Positions 35,086 through 47,585 of a DNA stretch of 64,000 bases are shown here, one piece after another. The stretch covers positions 1 through 64,000 of the forward strand of contig NW_017386046.1 in NCBI RefSeq assembly GCF_000237925.1, given 5' to 3'. The notes beneath the pieces are model-generated. The model was given only the letters and a program-made list of their open reading frames with translations. It made no database searches and was not told the DNA's origin. The first letter of the stretch is position 1. Every line of letters starts with the position of its first letter. Position numbers and translations under genes: made by a program. Origin of the DNA: Schistosoma mansoni. Its lineage: Eukaryota; Platyhelminthes; Trematoda; Strigeidida; Schistosomatidae.

Positions 35086-35240
35086 TTGATTAAAATTACT
35101 ATAATATCCACAAAACCCCCTTCTGACATTAATCAACATACGGCCGTCCAGTCCTTTCGGGTTTTCCATGGTGGTCTAGCTTCATTTGACTCATGATCTC
35201 AACTATTAAAATTACCATAATATCCACAAAACCCCTTTCT
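35086..35240 (+). mobile_element. Internally deleted hammerhead SINE with end-to-start junction
   Basis: Starts as a head-to-head copy (AAAATTACTATAATATCC), skips to CGGCCGTCCAG at the ribozyme cleavage region, and runs to the unit end ATGATCTCAACT. It passes directly into a new unit start TATTAAAATTACCATAATAT at about 35199. Confidence 0.7.
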
Positions 35241-37095
35241 TGTATAAGTGTTCTTTTTCATTTCATGACATGATGAGGTCTGATTTGCTTGTATATAAAC
35301 TACGTATGTCTGAAATACATGATCCATACAACGGAGGTTGATATTGGTGTTCTGGATTGGGTTGGCTGAGTTAGGCGAAAAGCTACTATCATGGACGACC
35401 GATCAGAATCTCACAGTTGATTCTAGGGTGCTCGTACTGGTTAATGCGTCATTGATTTGGTATAGTATCAAGGTCATATAAGTCGGTGTTCTAATTGATA
35501 GAATTATTCACGTGATATAATTAACAGGACATAGAACACAACATTTCCAAGGTTTCTTATTTTCATTTCTTCACCTATTCTTAAAGTCATTTAGGTAGTG
35601 AAAGAAGGAAATAAGATCAGACTGTCAGTAAAGACAAAAATATTTGGACACACTACTGTAACCTTATTAATTTGAAAAAAAATATTACATACGTAATATT
35701 TTTCAAAGTAATGCCAACCTCTTTAGACAAATATTGGTTTACTCAGATATATGTGTCTGTACACACATAAAAGTGAACTAAAGCAGTAATAAAGTGGGTT
35801 CTGACCTTTGGCCTATTCAAATAATCCATTTGTCCCTCTAAACTTATTTCTATTTCAGTGCTTGCAATAACTCATTATGAAGTTGATTGGTCATACGATT
35901 TTTGCATATTCGAGCTGATCACTAGTACAATATTTCATTTATGCAATATCAACCAAAATTTAGGAACTAACTAATTATTTACCGACATCCTGCTGAGAAT
36001 TCGCTTGATAATCATTGTTGGTATGGGAACAAAATGGTTGTATGAAGGAACCAAGTCCTCCTGATTACTGATAGTGAAAATAAAAATAAAATCACAAGTT
36101 GGGATTCAGCCTGAGGGTATGAGAGGTAGACTATTTATATATGACAAAATAACCCACCAGACTGGCTTATGTTTATTCAATCAGCATGTATATACTCAAA
36201 GTTTGAAAATATTTAGCAAATGTGTACAGATTAGAAATTGCAAATCATTATAACTTTTCTAACCTTGACCACTAAATTGTTTGGGTGAAATTAAATTCAA
36301 AAATGAGTATATTTTGATGTCTTAACGAAGTTTTGGCATCATTCCATATAGAAATAGACGTGGTGTCCATTGTTTTCCTACTTATCCTACATCACTTGTA
36401 ACTCCCCCTAAACCCGTTAAAACTTTACTGTCCGTCCCAAGCCCGGATATAGGATGAGGGTTAGCAAACTCATTCCATAGAAATGAACTTTGTTAAGAAA
36501 ACGATAGCCAGATAAATTATTTTTAATATTACTTTTACCAAATAAATAATAGACTATATTTAGAATAAAGGTAACAGATTCGATAGATAGACTATCACAT
36601 CATTGCATATGGAATATGTATTAACATTTTATACGGTTTAATGCCTAACTGAATATTTCACAGTAAAACCGGCGGTTTGAGGAACAGACGAGCACAAGAT
36701 TTTTGTAGGAATGGAAATTACTATCATGATTTATATGATCCCTACAAAAATTGATCAATAATATTTAAATCATATTAAAACTTCAAACGACCGATATTCA
36801 ACGAATGAGAACAGGATTTTAGAGAGTAACCGATTATAGTCTCTTGAGATAATTTTTATGTTTCATTGAATCTCCAAGCGCTTGTCAACACAAGTACATT
36901 AGACAGAACTCGCGTATTCATTTGAATGTTTCAAACGGTCTGTAGTTTACGGTACCTTAAATATTCGTAAATTAATCACTGTCTGACGGCTGAATGAACT
37001 ATTCAGTGTTAAATTATGAAACTCTCAAATTAATCAACAAACTACTGACCTCAAAATACCTTTGTCATTTTAGAGTTGACAGTTTATCAGTTTAC
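35241..37095. other. Intergenic, nothing recognised
   Basis: AT-rich, no supported exon, RNA gene or repeat. Confidence 0.5.
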
Positions 37096-37107
37096 TTGGT
37101 GTTCTTT

Positions 37108-37632
37108 GCCCCCAAATGCCCTGGTACGACCAAGAGTGGGAAGAGTCCGCTCTCCCTCTCGAAATTCTCTTACGTGGCGACGCGTATATAGCCTCTGCCC
37201 GAGAAGTCCTACTCACTGCCTTCTCGTAGCACCGGTGTTGTTTACGAAATTGAGAGGACGAAAAGCAAATTTCCGGCGCTTTAACCGGATTGGTGGACAC
37301 GGAAAGTCCACCTAGGGGAGTTGGAAAACCCTGATTCTAAACCAATAGTGCACATGAGACTCAGTATCCTGAGAGAACAAATGGCGTGTGAATCAATCCT
37401 TGATCACCTGCTACCATTGGACTGCATCTCCTCACGATGCTCCACTGCCTTGTGGACTAGACCATTAGGTCAAAGGCTCTGGGTGTGGGCCCCTAAGAAA
37501 ACCACCTGCTTCAGTTTGGGCACCTGGGCAGTACCACAGCCCTCACACAAATCAAATGAGATTTGTGTGGCGCATATATATCTGGTGCTTCCTTGTACCA
37601 ATATTTATGTGTTTAAATAAATAAATAATAAA
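37108..37632 (+). mobile_element. 524-bp LINE-mobilised retroposon, full copy 3
   Basis: Target duplication TTGGTGTTCTTT / TTGGTGTTGTTT (37096-37107, 37633-37644; one mismatch). (AAAT)n tail. The 99-codon frame is open again (37321-37620), although this copy is more diverged. Confidence 0.9.
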
Positions 37633-37667
37633 TTGGTGTTGTTTACTTGTATCTTTCCATTGTTATT

Positions 37668-37865
37668 TAGGACTGCACTTGATCAATCTCTTGTTGACAT
37701 ATGTACATCCTGTGCGGATTGCCTTGATATTGCATTAAATCACAAGCTTTATAAGCAAAAATTGATGTTAGCGAGCAGTGGAATCCAGGACGGGTGTTTC
37801 GTCCTATTCGGGACTCGTCAGCTAGATGTACCTTCATCCCAGAGTTGATGTTCACTCTGAGAAAG
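37668..37865 (-). mobile_element. Sm-alpha-like SINE with intact hammerhead
   Basis: The - strand unit contains AACTCTGGGATGAAGGTACATC, the ribozyme, and the downstream body with CAATATCAAGGCAATCCGC. It shares its body with the fragment at 23735-23872. Confidence 0.8.
37775..37832 (-). ncRNA. Hammerhead ribozyme (Sm-alpha type), core intact
   Basis: Stem I CTAG/CTGG (one G-U), core CTGACGAG, stem II GTCC/GGAC, core GAAA, short stem III ACACCCGT, triplet GTC, then CTGGATTCCAC. Matches the arrangement known for Schistosoma hammerheads. Confidence 0.85.
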
Positions 37866-40261
37866 TAAATCTTCCCACTAAATGAATACAAATGATCAAA
37901 TTAGATTCACTGTTTTGTTGTTTACTTTTTTGTATTCAAATTCACAAACTATTCTTTGTTTTTTCATGTTTTAACTGAATATTAATATAAAATCCATATT
38001 TTCTTTCATCCTTTTTCTTTTGTTTTATCTTAATTGTAAAGTATATACATCACGAAATTAAAAAAAAAGTATTAGGAATAAAAATAAGCTAAATGTTTAA
38101 ATATTTATAATGAAAAATATTGTAGATAATTTCTTTGTTTGATAATATTCACTTAAGTAGTAGTCTATTTATCTTAATAAAAATATTATTTTTATCACGT
38201 ATTGTTAAGTCATATTACTACTGAATATTTCCGATAATAAAAGCAAACAAACATGAGTCAGTCAATCATTTTGGGAAGTAATTTGTGTCTAGTTGAAATT
38301 CAGCGACACTATGAGTATGATGTTTAATTCGACTAACGTAAGGTATTGTGAGTTTATGAAAATATAAAGTATTTTGTGAAAGTTTTCGGCCACACTATGA
38401 TTTATGGACGAACCAATCATATATAGGATAACAGGTCTTGGATTTTGACGTGAAATTCACTCATTAACTTGGTTAAATAGAGTCTTGGCATTATAGCTTA
38501 TGTCAGTTCGTGAATAAAACTCTTGATCTAATTCCTAACCTTAATCATCACCCGTAAATCATAATTCTAATTCCTCACGCAGGTTTATGACCCTCATTTG
38601 GTCCTAGTTATTAAGTGGACACTCTCAAGGTCATCTTGCTCAAAAGTCGTGCATAAATTATGGTTTCATTAAGTTTTCTTTAAAGAAATAATGAGTTTAT
38701 AAATTTTTAACTACTGATAACTAGTTAGTAGCTTCATCAAACAGCCAAATAGTATTTAGAGTTAAAGTATCGTTTGAGTGTTAAAATAAACCCATTCTTC
38801 CATTACAATAATTAGTGGATTTTTAACAGACAAACGTTACTCACAGACCTCAAAAATATTCATTAAATATGGGTTAAATAAGAATAGGAAATACTTAAAC
38901 AACAAAGTAGCTTTTATAATAGTTACCCGTTACTCTAGAGATTTTTCTCTACAAGCAAACCTATCTAAGATATCTATTAGTTTGAGCTGTATTACACGTA
39001 AATGATGGAAAGTACGAATATAATGACTTGTTTAATAAAATAAAACTATCAGACATTGTATAAGTAAATAATCTGAATAGTTATTGATGGTGCATAGTGA
39101 AAATGAAGTCAACTTTCATGTAAACTAAGAAATTTACAATAGGGGATTATTCTATCAAACATAAGTTCTTTATTATTAAGGGTTGGAGGCTGAAAATTTT
39201 CACTCTGGTTAGTATCTTTTCCCAGTGCGATGGAATGACGTATTGTGACGTACACAGTTTCATATTCGAATATCCACTCAATTTTATTTTCCAAATTTCC
39301 AGTTAAGTTCAGTATTCTGATGTCCACCATGAAATTCACAAGTTTGATGATTTACAAGTATAGTTGACTTTTGCAACTATATTGATTGATAATGGTATAG
39401 ATTGTAATAAAAAGGTATATAGACTAGTCCTTACATTACTGATTATTTTCTTCAAGACACTGTTGTTACGAATGGTCAAAGATACGATGACAAACTGGAA
39501 TGACTTAAGTGGTCGGCTTAATATTCTGCTAGCAGAAACGATTTTAGGATCCTAAATGAACAGACTTGAGATTTAGAAAAAGTGGTCAGCTGACTTAAGT
39601 TATCCGGGAATTAAAGTTTCGTGACTGCATGTCATTTAACTGGAAACAAATGAAGGTTACACAACCACAAATAAGTCTTCACTTCTGTTTTTGACGTTAA
39701 GTTGTACGTGTCTCATACAACGTTCAGGTTTCCCTGAGTGTAACAATCGATTTATGGTAGGGAGTGCAGTGGTTTGGAAAAAATAAAATACCAAATAAAT
39801 TATTTCCCTACTTTTATTTGATTGAGGGCTTCTCTGATTAGGGTTTCCACCGAAGATTAGAGCAAGAAATAAGTTTTATTTACGTTAAATATGTGACACT
39901 GAAAAATCTTTTTCTCCAGAAAACAAATAAATTCATTATGTAGTAATCTGTTACAACTTGTTATACAAGTCAGAACTCTTCATTAATTGATAATATTTTG
40001 TAAATTGTTAAACTTTCTTCTTGGTGTTTTGCAAAAATTATGCATGTTAACAAAGGTTTATTCTCAACACACCCTCATATATCCCTTCAGAAATTTCTAG
40101 ATCGTTTGAAAGTAATGAAGAGAACAACAGACGTAGCGTTACCTCTGTTTTCGAAATGACTTTAAACCTACAGACTGTTCAAATATCCAGGTTCCATAGA
40201 AGCCTATCCCAGATGGAAAATATGTTTATTAAATTCGTTATTATGCAGTTTAAAGACAATA
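37866..40261. other. Intergenic, nothing recognised
   Basis: Very AT-rich for 37930-38250. Only short chance frames. Confidence 0.5.
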
Positions 40262-40505
40262 GTGGACAGTTGCTCAATTTCGTGGATTGGTTGAAGGTAG
40301 ATATCAACACCGTTGGATGCCGGCTCAGTGGTTTAGAGGTTAACCCCTCGCGCGCGAGAATGGTAGGTTCTGGGTTCGAATCTCACGAGTCGAGATCGTG
40401 GGTGCGCATTGCTGGGGAGTCACACAATAGGACGAAACGGTCGTCCAGTGCTTTCAGGTTTTCCATGGTAGTCTAGCTTCAATTGACTCATGATTTCAAC
40501 TATAA
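40262..40505 (+). mobile_element. Hammerhead SINE, ribozyme core mutated
   Basis: Promoter boxes kept (GGCTCAGTGG, GGGTTCGAATC). The first core strand reads CTGGGGAG instead of CTGAGGAG, so an invariant A is lost and cleavage is not expected. Confidence 0.8.
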
Positions 40506-40629
40506 AAATACAGTTTAAAAGGTTTGAAGTTGCGAACAAACTTGGTTAAAGGAATTATGTATTTAGTATGAAAATCTGGTGGAACATTCGTCTTGAATTC
40601 ATCAGGATAAGCTTTGTGGAGATCGTTGA

Positions 40630-40870
40630 GTTTTAATTAAGATCGTGAATCGATTAATGTTAGACCACCATTGAAAACCTGGAAGCACTGGACGACCGTT
40701 TTGTCCCAGTATGAGGCCCCTCAGCAATGTACATCCATGACCCCGCACGCGAGACTCGATCCCAGGACCTTCAATCTCGTGCGTGACTGCTTGACCACTA
40801 CACCACTGAACCAACATCCGATGGTGTTAATGTCCAGCTTCAACCAATCCACGATATTGCGCGACCATCC
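40630..40870 (-). mobile_element. Hammerhead SINE, ribozyme core mutated (inverted to the previous)
   Basis: The - strand core reads CTGAGGGG and ACAAAAC, both changed from the consensus. The B box is also altered (GGATCGAGTC). It faces the + strand copy at 40262 across about 120 bp. Confidence 0.75.
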
Positions 40871-42759
40871 TCTTGAATTTGATTCAACAAAATAATAATT
40901 GTCATTACTTCTAACAGTAGTCATGATGTTATGTTCTGTTCTGCCTTCTTATCTAATCACTTATACACTCCTAAATGCTTGATCAGTCAGCTATTTAAAT
41001 AGAAACGACGAATACTTCATGGAACGCTGCGCTGTTGATTCCAACTAATACTTGAGTTTGCATAAGCCATTGGTATGACGTGGAACTTTGGGCGGTACCT
41101 TTGACTTGATCACAATAGCTTGTTCAGACTTGCATCTACAACCTACTGAACTTACGAAAGCATTTGATCCACTCGAGCTTACCGGAAATATCATACCCTT
41201 CTTTAGAAAGTATGTACTCAGCTTAAATTGCATACATCCAGGTGAATCACATTTACTTGTAGCTATTGTTCTCTGTCGACTGTCACTGAAACAAATTTCT
41301 TCTGACTGAATGCATGCATTTAAAGCTCTTATAATCATGACTCTGCGACGTATATGAACTTCACTCCTTACATATCTACTGCATCCATCCAGTAAGATAT
41401 TTGAGCTGCAAAATAATATTTATCAGATAACTGATTTGAATAGGCCGTAGGTGTAAATATTATCTGATTTCATCTGTTCCTGGTCTCTAAAATAACATTT
41501 GAACGCAATAATTCAACGATCAATTTGGATAAGACATTTAGTGAATCTAAGTGAGTCAAGAGAATGTCACCCGGCAAACAAAACAGAAGTGTGTTCAGAG
41601 TTAGGATTGCAAATCGGGACCACAGTCGCCTTGAAAAACTCACTAACCACGTTATATATTTACGCATATTTTAATTCTATTTATATTTTATGAATTTTTT
41701 CCATCAAAAGTCATTTGTTTTCTTCAGTGTCACTTGAAGAATTCCTTCGCTTCTTTAACATCTTTTTGACCTGTAATGTTAAATAAATTCCCAAAACAAA
41801 TGTGTATGTCTTTGATATTGATCCTAACCTCATTGGTTTTACTGTACAAACACTAGCTGCAATTGTCTTGTCTCTCATCCTCGCCAGATCACGAATGGGT
41901 AAGCCGTGCTATGTATCCCTTGTGACTGCTATCAAGCTCGGATCAGACGCATCTCGACATATCGGTAGCTTTCTAAGTATATCTCCGAACCATTTATTCT
42001 TGACTTATGACTTGACTAGATTAGTATATATGGATGATAAAGGTGTTGTCGGGCTCAGAATACCTGTGTCATATTTAAACTTGTTATGTTTACCAGTTTT
42101 AGGCATTTTAGTGAATAAATATTGCTACGCTTTTTAGTTAATTCTTAATCAGATGTAAGAAAATCCGACGTCGCCAAACATATTTCTACCAGGAATCCGG
42201 CGGTCATTATTCTAAATTCGAGTGACGAATCGGTAACGTATACCTGGAGTTAATACTGGAATGTCAAATAGACAAAAACTTTTTTCCGAAAAAGCACTAG
42301 GACTTCAAACGCGGTATTCAACTGCCACTAAAGAATTTGATCATCAACATCAAACGACACATTTACGGACTGATTTGAAGTTGTGGATACGACATCAACA
42401 GAATTGATCTTTTTCGATACTAGGTCGTGAGAATGACTCAAATAATCACTGGTTGAGAATTTAAAAATTGAGTTATCATACAAATGAGCTGTTTGAAAGA
42501 CAGAATCACTTCACTATCACTGCGCACATATCGAACCAGCATACTGACTTTTGACTGAGCGATGATTACTTTTAACCAAGGAAAATTTATGGAGAAGTTG
42601 TTTATGCATGTACAAATTGTGCAGTAATTAGTCACAAGGACGGGTTTTGCAAATATGGCAACCACGCATCACTTTACTGAGTGGCAAAAAGTAAATGCTG
42701 TACATGCTTTATCAAAATCTAATCCATGGTGATAGGCATATATGTGTATATTAATGTTG
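40871..42759. other. No gene confirmed
   Basis: A 111-codon + strand open frame (41802-42137) has two hydrophobic stretches, but I recognise no family and see no splice or repeat support. A 73-codon frame at 41088-41309 is likewise unassigned. Both may be decayed transposon code. Confidence 0.4.
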
Positions 42760-44030
42760 ATAATCATACTGCCACACTGCATTTGATACTATAATTAATG
42801 CTACTCTGATTTCCTGCGAAACTTAGTTGGTTCATCCTACTACCGATATTATAGTGAACGTAAAGCACATTGTAATTAAGTTTGCAGGAGTAATCGAATA
42901 TGTTGTCAGATATAATGTTTTAGTAGTTAAATCTAGAAGCTATGTCAGTAATAAATTCTCTAATCTATTCGGTCTTGACTGTCTCACAGACTTTGGGATG
43001 TTCGATTAGCTATCTAATCGTATTTGTCTTGAAGCATCTTGTTCAACTTTTAAAAAAAACTTCCTATTCCTGATTGATCAACAAACTGAAACAGACACTT
43101 TCGAATATCTTTGTAAATGATCATGGCTGCCGTGAGAAAGTGAAAGCATAACGTTATTAGACCGGATGTAAACTCCGTCATTCGATCAGAACGCTCAGTG
43201 AGTTTTGCACCACACTCTTTGATGGCCGGATAATTGGTCAGGTTGGAAGCTTTAGATGTTCTGGAACCAGTTAACTGTCCTTCATTCGCAGCACTAATTG
43301 TGGGGGGGAAGGGAATGGAGTGGTTCAATTCGGCCATATGGTGATTTTCTGACTGAAGTAAACGACTCCCTAGGAACACGCAAGTATTCACTTCTCACTC
43401 CAGACAATATCTTGGCACAACTGAATGGAAACATATTCCACATTAAAAAAAACCTAGTTGGTGCATATGTCCAGATAGTAGTAGATGAAGAGTTCAAAGA
43501 ACCAATTACAAATAATTCGGACCAAGGCCTCTGTCACATTACTGACCTTCTACATGGAATGAAGACAGACCCGAATATTTTCCAGCAAGTTAAGAGTCTA
43601 ATGCTAACGAAAGTCTCAGATATCTTGATCTATATGGATGACACTATATAAATATCCCAGCAAAGCTATGACACGGAACAGATTTCCGTGTTATAATAGA
43701 TAAAAAAATAGTAGGAAAATGCTGTCGTCCAGTTTGCTGCAAATACACTTTAACCGTAGCCTGGATATTGCTGTCTCCTCAGATTATTCGAATTATGAAC
43801 TCAGAGCTGTTATTTCCCACAATTTTAGGACTGTTCTCAGATCATTGCACATGAATCCAAAACACTATCAACATCCGAAATGAAATTCGGCTTAAGTCTT
43901 ATCCAGAGTATCAGTTGTACAAGATGATCTCCTTGCATCCGCAATCCTATTAAGCAAGACACATTTTCCGTCCCGGTACACAATGATATAGGAGTCATGT
44001 TTACCCAAGACTTGAAAAAAACATTCAAGA
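42760..44030 (+). mobile_element. Gypsy pol relic
   Basis: Protease-end-like text near 42960-43005, RT text at 43380-43650 ending LIYMDD, and RNase H-like text near 43765-43990 keep the Gypsy order on the + strand. Strongly decayed, many breaks, no LTRs recognised; an old copy distinct from elements C and D. Confidence 0.6.
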
Positions 44031-44036
44031 TGCCAC

Positions 44037-44807
44037 AGGCATTGTAGTTTGACAACACTTTACCAACAACACATATAATTGAATCGCACTCACCGAGTGA
44101 AATCAAAAGTCAGAAGCGAGGAGGTTCGAAGAAATATTTGATAGATTATCAACATATCGAGAAGTGACTGATCTGGCTAATGATCGTAGGAGAAGTTGAG
44201 CACGGCGTTCCCACTCGTGATCTGGTGCGGACGCATGACCGAGCGCCTTCAGCTAGATGAGTCGATTAAAACTGATGCGGTCAGCATCCAATGCCGAGAA
44301 CTTACAAAGATATTGATTTTGGGGGTTTATTTACCGCTATAGATCACTCCCCCTAGTGGGGTAGTGATGACCCTACGACGTGGCCAGCCAGAAGTTTCAA
44401 CCCAACGAGTTTGTTTTTGGTAAACACTCTTCTGATAGCTTGCTATGTTTAGCAGCCTCTGGTCATATTTCTTTTATTATAAAGGGCCATGAAGTACAAT
44501 ATACCAATAAGGAAACAAATAATAATCCAAATTTTGGTTCCTCGTAAACTTCATGGTTCATCTTATCGTCTTTTCCAACCGTCCTGGAAAAGAAAAAGAA
44601 AATGCAAGTACATGTCGAAATACACTCATATGCGAATAAAGACACAAAGCGGGCGAAGAGAGGTAAATAGGCTCATACACCTGCGATAGCGTAAAATCAA
44701 TGATTTGAAAAATTTTGTTGGCTATTCTTTTAAAGAAAAAAATTAAATATACACATATTGAGAAAAAATCCGTTTGTTTTTTTGGAATAAATATAAGTAT
44801 AAACCAA
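44037..44807 (-). mobile_element. Gypsy element D, 3' end only (LTR plus about 430 bp)
   Basis: Nearly identical to 56529-57300: an LTR of about 350 bp (44037-44388) followed on its internal side by the same 3' internal segment, including the same short open frame (44645-44463). The rest of the element is missing. A fragment. Confidence 0.8.
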
Positions 44808-45048
44808 ATTGATTCCCCGAATCGTGGAGCTGCTGTGTGACGGGAACCTAGGTAAATAAACCAATATCCCCTGATGAATTAAAGTATTAAAAGTTACCTG
44901 ATTACAGTTTTCGAATTGCTGAAAACCTTTCACCTGACATACGTTTACTTTTCTGGTCTTTCGAATTTACGGGGAATTTACGAGGACACTTCATAATATT
45001 TCACAAGTACAGAACGAATTACTTGTCGGTTGACTTTCGACTTTCCCA

Positions 45049-46804
45049 TCTTCAGTTAGTCTTCAGTGATAAGGATGAGAGATTTATTGATCTGTATTAA
45101 TCCTTGCAGATTTGTTGCACTGTGGAGATCCGATCTCGTTTTGAATATATCAACAGAAGGTTCAGATATTACGTGTTCTGGTAGAGAATTCCAACATGGT
45201 AGCATTCGCTTCCAGGACCTGACTATTCGAAAACCCATCAATCGGAGATTATCCTCACCGTCTGGTCGACGGGTTTCTAGTTCAGCTAGTGCCGTCTTCC
45301 CTTTTATTCTATCTTCAAGAAATATATCTGGTCTTACTTGAATGTCAGAATTGTTGTTACTACGAGTGCTACTTAACGGAAGATCACGTTGTTTCTCCGA
45401 CCCTAGGATTACCTTAAGGAGTCTGCATGGTCGGGGTAGAACACTGTCATCTGCCCTTTTACCTATTCTAACCAATTTTTTGACCTGAACACCTTTAGAG
45501 TTATCTGGTAATATGCTAAGGATATATTCTTCGAGCCTCTCTAAATCATGGGCGTGTCTAATTTTGGGATCTGGATCGTTCGATTCTGGCAAATTAATCA
45601 CAATAATATTTGATGAGACTAAGTTCTTTTCAGTCACACTAGGCTGGTGTCCTGCCTCACTATCATAGTTTGGTAGTGCATTGTGTGACTCAGAGTGTGA
45701 GTTTACCAATGACTTGCCAACCAAGTGTGTATTATCTTCAGCTTTTTTTCTTTTCCTCCATAGTGCCGTTCATTTTTTATCATTCAGGACAGCCACACCG
45801 GGACTATTTGGGACGATGACGGTTTTATCCGAGTCTTCGGCTTCCACTGGAGATGCATGACTACCCATGTCAATATCAAGTGGTGCTTCATTCCCCGTTA
45901 GTTGTAACGGAAATTTCACTTTCCCATCAATCACAGTAGAGTGTTTAACGCGTTCAGTAACAGCATGTACAACACTGGAACAGTCTTTACTGTTAGTACT
46001 TGTGTTACCAGCGCAACCACTATCGTTCTTTTTAGAGGCCAAAGCTAATAGGCTCATAGCCTCCTGGATTAATATCGTCTTGTTTGTACAGCAGAACATG
46101 CAAAGCCAGTGCGAGTTGGGCTTACAGCATCGTTTGTATGCGGCGGGACTAAAACGGGTACATATCTTGTGGAGCCACTTTTTACACTCATCACACTGAA
46201 TCCGTTCACCCTGTAGCTGTAAATAATTCCCCAAAATCAATAGCTCATTAAGTGTTCGACATTGGATGCTGACCACGTTGTTTCAGTGGACTTGTTTAAC
46301 TGAAGGCTTTCGGTCATGCATCCTCACCAGATCACATTGCAACTCGGCGTGGGACACAGCTCCTATGTTTCCATAGTCAGCTAAGAACGAACGCCTCTCG
46401 ATATATTGGTAACGTATCAAATATATCTTTCCTACCTCTTCTCATCTGACTTCTGATTTCCTTTGGCCGGGAACGATCGATTATAGAAGATACTACTGGT
46501 TGCTAGTTGTAAAACTAGAATATCCGTCGTATCCTCAACCCACGATAAATAAACAGTCCGGCTGTCCACATTTGCAAGTACTGCCAACCATTGTAATCAG
46601 ATTACGGTTTAAAACATAATATGATTAGAATAGAAACACAAATGTCAATGTCAATGAGAAAAAAGGTACCAAGAGACAAAGTTTTCAACAAAATTTCAAA
46701 CCTTAACCGAAATAAGTCAAGTTAAAGTTGACTAAGAATGCCTTTTGATGCAACAAGTACACAAAAACAATGATAATCACAATAAGTACGAAACCACTGC
46801 CCTT
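45049..46804 (-). mobile_element. Internally deleted CR1-like LINE with ORF1 and RT tail
   Basis: On the - strand, ORF1 begins near 46596 (MVGSTCKCGQPDC) and, after an LTR insertion at 46212-46537, goes on through CDECKKWLHKIC...CCKPNSHWLCMFCC, a PHD-like Cys/His cluster as in CR1-clade ORF1. A frame change near 45750 precedes the second part (45724-45300), with NIIVINLPES...VRIGKR...RPCRLLKVIL, the RNA-binding-like domain of such ORF1s. From about 45240 the text jumps to CWNSLPEHVISEPSVDIFKTR, the far C-terminus of ORF2. Most of ORF2 is therefore deleted. It ends in ACTGAAG repeats. Confidence 0.75.
46212..46537 (+). repeat. Solo LTR family B, 326 bp
   Basis: TGTAGCTG...TATCCTCA with the perfect 4-bp target duplication ACCC (46208-46211, 46538-46541). 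Inserted in ORF1 of the CR1-like LINE. Confidence 0.85.
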
Positions 46805-47585
46805 TTTGAAACGAATCATAAACGAATGGAACTCCTTAAATGAACATGTGGTTGTGGTTCTGTCTGTCGATACGTGTAAAATCAAACTAGGTCAATTGAG
46901 AGACATCTGTAGGCAGGACTAATTCGGACCACGGGTGAGTTCTTCACCTTCAGATCAGTTGCCGAGTCCATGAAAATGAGGTTTCTCAACATCTTGAAAC
47001 TCACACTAGTCGCAGATGACAAGAAGAGTTAAACTATAGTAAAGTGACGACCTTAAGATATTTCCGGGACGACCTTGATGACTTTTGTTCAAAAATAGCC
47101 AGTCAGAATGCAACTTACATATAAGAGCTCTAATGCATAGATGGATGATGTAGATATAAATGATTAGGAGTTTTAATACTATGAATGAACTTGGTAGCGG
47201 TGTATTCCTATAGTTTATACTGTAAATCGTGCTACTTTAATTCAGCTATGCCATAACTCATAACCCATGGGTTAAGTTTAAGTAACCGAAGATGGAGAAA
47301 TGTAGGCGGACAAGAGTTAATTAAAGGGGATATTCGGTGGAGAAGTAGGAGGGAACTACAGGTGAACGTGAGCCAAAGTCACATTTTACACTTGTCATGC
47401 CCAAACAACCCAAAAAACCAATAAAGGGGAAATAAAGGCGAACCAAGGGGAAATAAAGCGGAAAATGCATTGGTAAATAAGTAGTAAATAAAGGGGAAAT
47501 GCGCCGAAATGTCTGCTTTTTCGCCTGTCCGGGGGAAATAAAGCGGAATTCCCACTTTCTGTCGCTCTGTTTTTCAAATGTCGCT

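Noticed and set aside
37633-37848. 71-codon open frame with several Cys (CTSCADCLDIAL)
   Set aside because: It lies antisense within an Sm-alpha-like SINE and includes the ribozyme region.
44463-44689. Open frames repeated exactly at 56967-57193, suggesting a conserved small gene
   Set aside because: Both are in the 3' internal segment of Gypsy element D; identity reflects recent common origin of the copies.
46200-46560. Initially read as a LINE 5' UTR because it precedes ORF1 text
   Set aside because: The perfect ACCC duplication, TG...CA ends and the same 326 bp elsewhere without ORF1 show a solo LTR.
47420-47560. Repeated GGGGAAATAAAG motifs looking like a short array (CRISPR-like)
   Set aside because: Irregular spacing, no unique spacers, eukaryotic LINE 3' UTR context.
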